Shown here: positions 63,663 to 64,000 of the stretch, one piece after another | Layout: the number at the start of each line of letters is the position of its first letter | How positions within the stretch are numbered: position 1 is the first letter of the stretch | NCBI GenBank assembly: GCA_038093975.1 | Contig: JBBPTG010000137.1 | Location: 1 to 64,000, forward strand | Origin: Chalciporus piperatus | Taxonomy: Eukaryota > Basidiomycota > Agaricomycetes > Boletales > Boletaceae | Length of the DNA stretch: 64,000 nt | Direction: 5' to 3' | Made by a program: the position numbers and the translations under genes | The notes under the pieces: model-generated | Told to the model about the DNA's origin: nothing | The model's database searches: none | The model's input: the letters and a program-made list of their open reading frames with translations, nothing else

Positions 63663-64000
63663 ATGATCTGGGCAAACGGACCGCAACTAACTCGTTAGGA
63701 AAATCTGTAAATTATTCACACAGTCAAACGGGGTCTCATGTTGATCATGAGCTTGGCCTGGACTCTAGTCAGGTGCTTAATTCCGTTTCCATAATCCGAT
63801 ATCTTTCCGAAAACCCAGGACCACGTTTCATTCGCACGACAGATCGAGAATTGAAGCTATCTACTTCCATCGCTTCGCAACGCCTCCCTTCTGCTTTCAC
63901 ACGAGCAGAGGCACTTCTTGATTCAGGAGCTAACGCTATCTTCGTTGATCGGAGATGGGCTGATAAAATCAAATTACCCCTCGTGCAACTCAGACATCCA
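63648..64000 (+). CDS. Family C pol start: aspartic protease (partial)
   Basis: The -1 frame continues past the gag stop (LNDLGKRTATNSLGKSVNYS ...) to the protease motif EALLDSGANAIFVDRRW and runs off the window. The upstream part has no good ATG, which supports frameshift expression. Confidence 0.8.

Larger units (their letters stand above)
60538..64000 (+). mobile_element. Ty3/gypsy element, family C (left part)
   Basis: Plus strand: 5' LTR, self-priming type primer site, leader ORFs, gag, then the start of pol, cut by the window edge. It is inserted in the gag of family A copy 2; the five bases before it are GTGCC, and the matching right-hand copy is outside the window. Solo LTRs of this family lie at 24257 and 30521. 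Confidence 0.9.

Overview
The window looks like a transposon-dense, non-core region of a mushroom-forming basidiomycete (Agaricomycetes) genome. The evidence is the many short (about 35-60 bp) GT-AG introns, a KDZ transposase of the basidiomycete type beside a TET/JBP dioxygenase, chromodomain Ty3 elements, a Ty1/copia element, a LINE, hAT remnants, and a family of fungal protein kinase-like genes. No rRNA gene, functional tRNA gene or CRISPR array was seen.

Layout. (1) 1-5057: a damaged Ty3/gypsy chromovirus-type element (family A, minus strand, 3' end off-window) with its 5' LTR at 4602-5057. (2) 5058-10667: a partial copy of the accessory block of a KDZ transposon, carrying a Zn2Cys6-like gene and a convergent AT-hook gene. 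The same block recurs inverted at 25094-31310. (3) 10700-42957: a nested KDZ transposon bounded by inverted repeats of about 0.4 kb, each followed inward by a minisatellite array. Without later insertions it would be about 16.4 kb with seven genes: a zinc-cluster gene, a minus-strand unknown gene, TET/JBP, the KDZ transposase, the AT-hook gene, the Zn2Cys6-like gene and another unknown gene. Into it have jumped a family-A solo LTR, a complete Ty1/copia element (12563-18253), two family-C solo LTRs, and a terminal-inverted-repeat element (33663-42298) that itself holds a LINE with both ORFs open.

(4) 42958-55300: the least transposon-rich part. It has two closely related kinase-like genes in a segmental duplication (44130-45480 and 50545-51890), a broken third copy (54174-54578), two unknown minus-strand genes between the intact copies, nested MITEs and a hAT transposase remnant. 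(5) 55570-60537: a Ty1/copia pol scrap and a second family-A Ty3 element whose gag is interrupted at 60538. (6) 60538-64000: the left part of a family-C Ty3 element on the plus strand (LTR, a self-priming type primer site, leader ORFs, gag, start of pol), running off the right end.

How the parts relate. KDZ transposons of basidiomycetes are known to carry TET/JBP genes (Iyer and colleagues, 2014). Here TET and transposase converge with stop codons one base apart. The transposase reading frame computes as intact over nine exons except for a solo LTR in exon 2, and the TET gene keeps its metal- and 2-oxoglutarate-binding residues. The hexamer TCGGCC/GGCCGA, which is the core of the terminal minisatellites, is also scattered through the genes and introns of the element but is rare in the nested copia element. 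Both Ty3 families show an 11-base match between the predicted transcript 5' end and the primer site, as in Tf1 self-priming.

Limits. Exon models are by eye. Coordinates of repeats and element edges may be off by a few bases. Family calls rest on motifs, not on searches.
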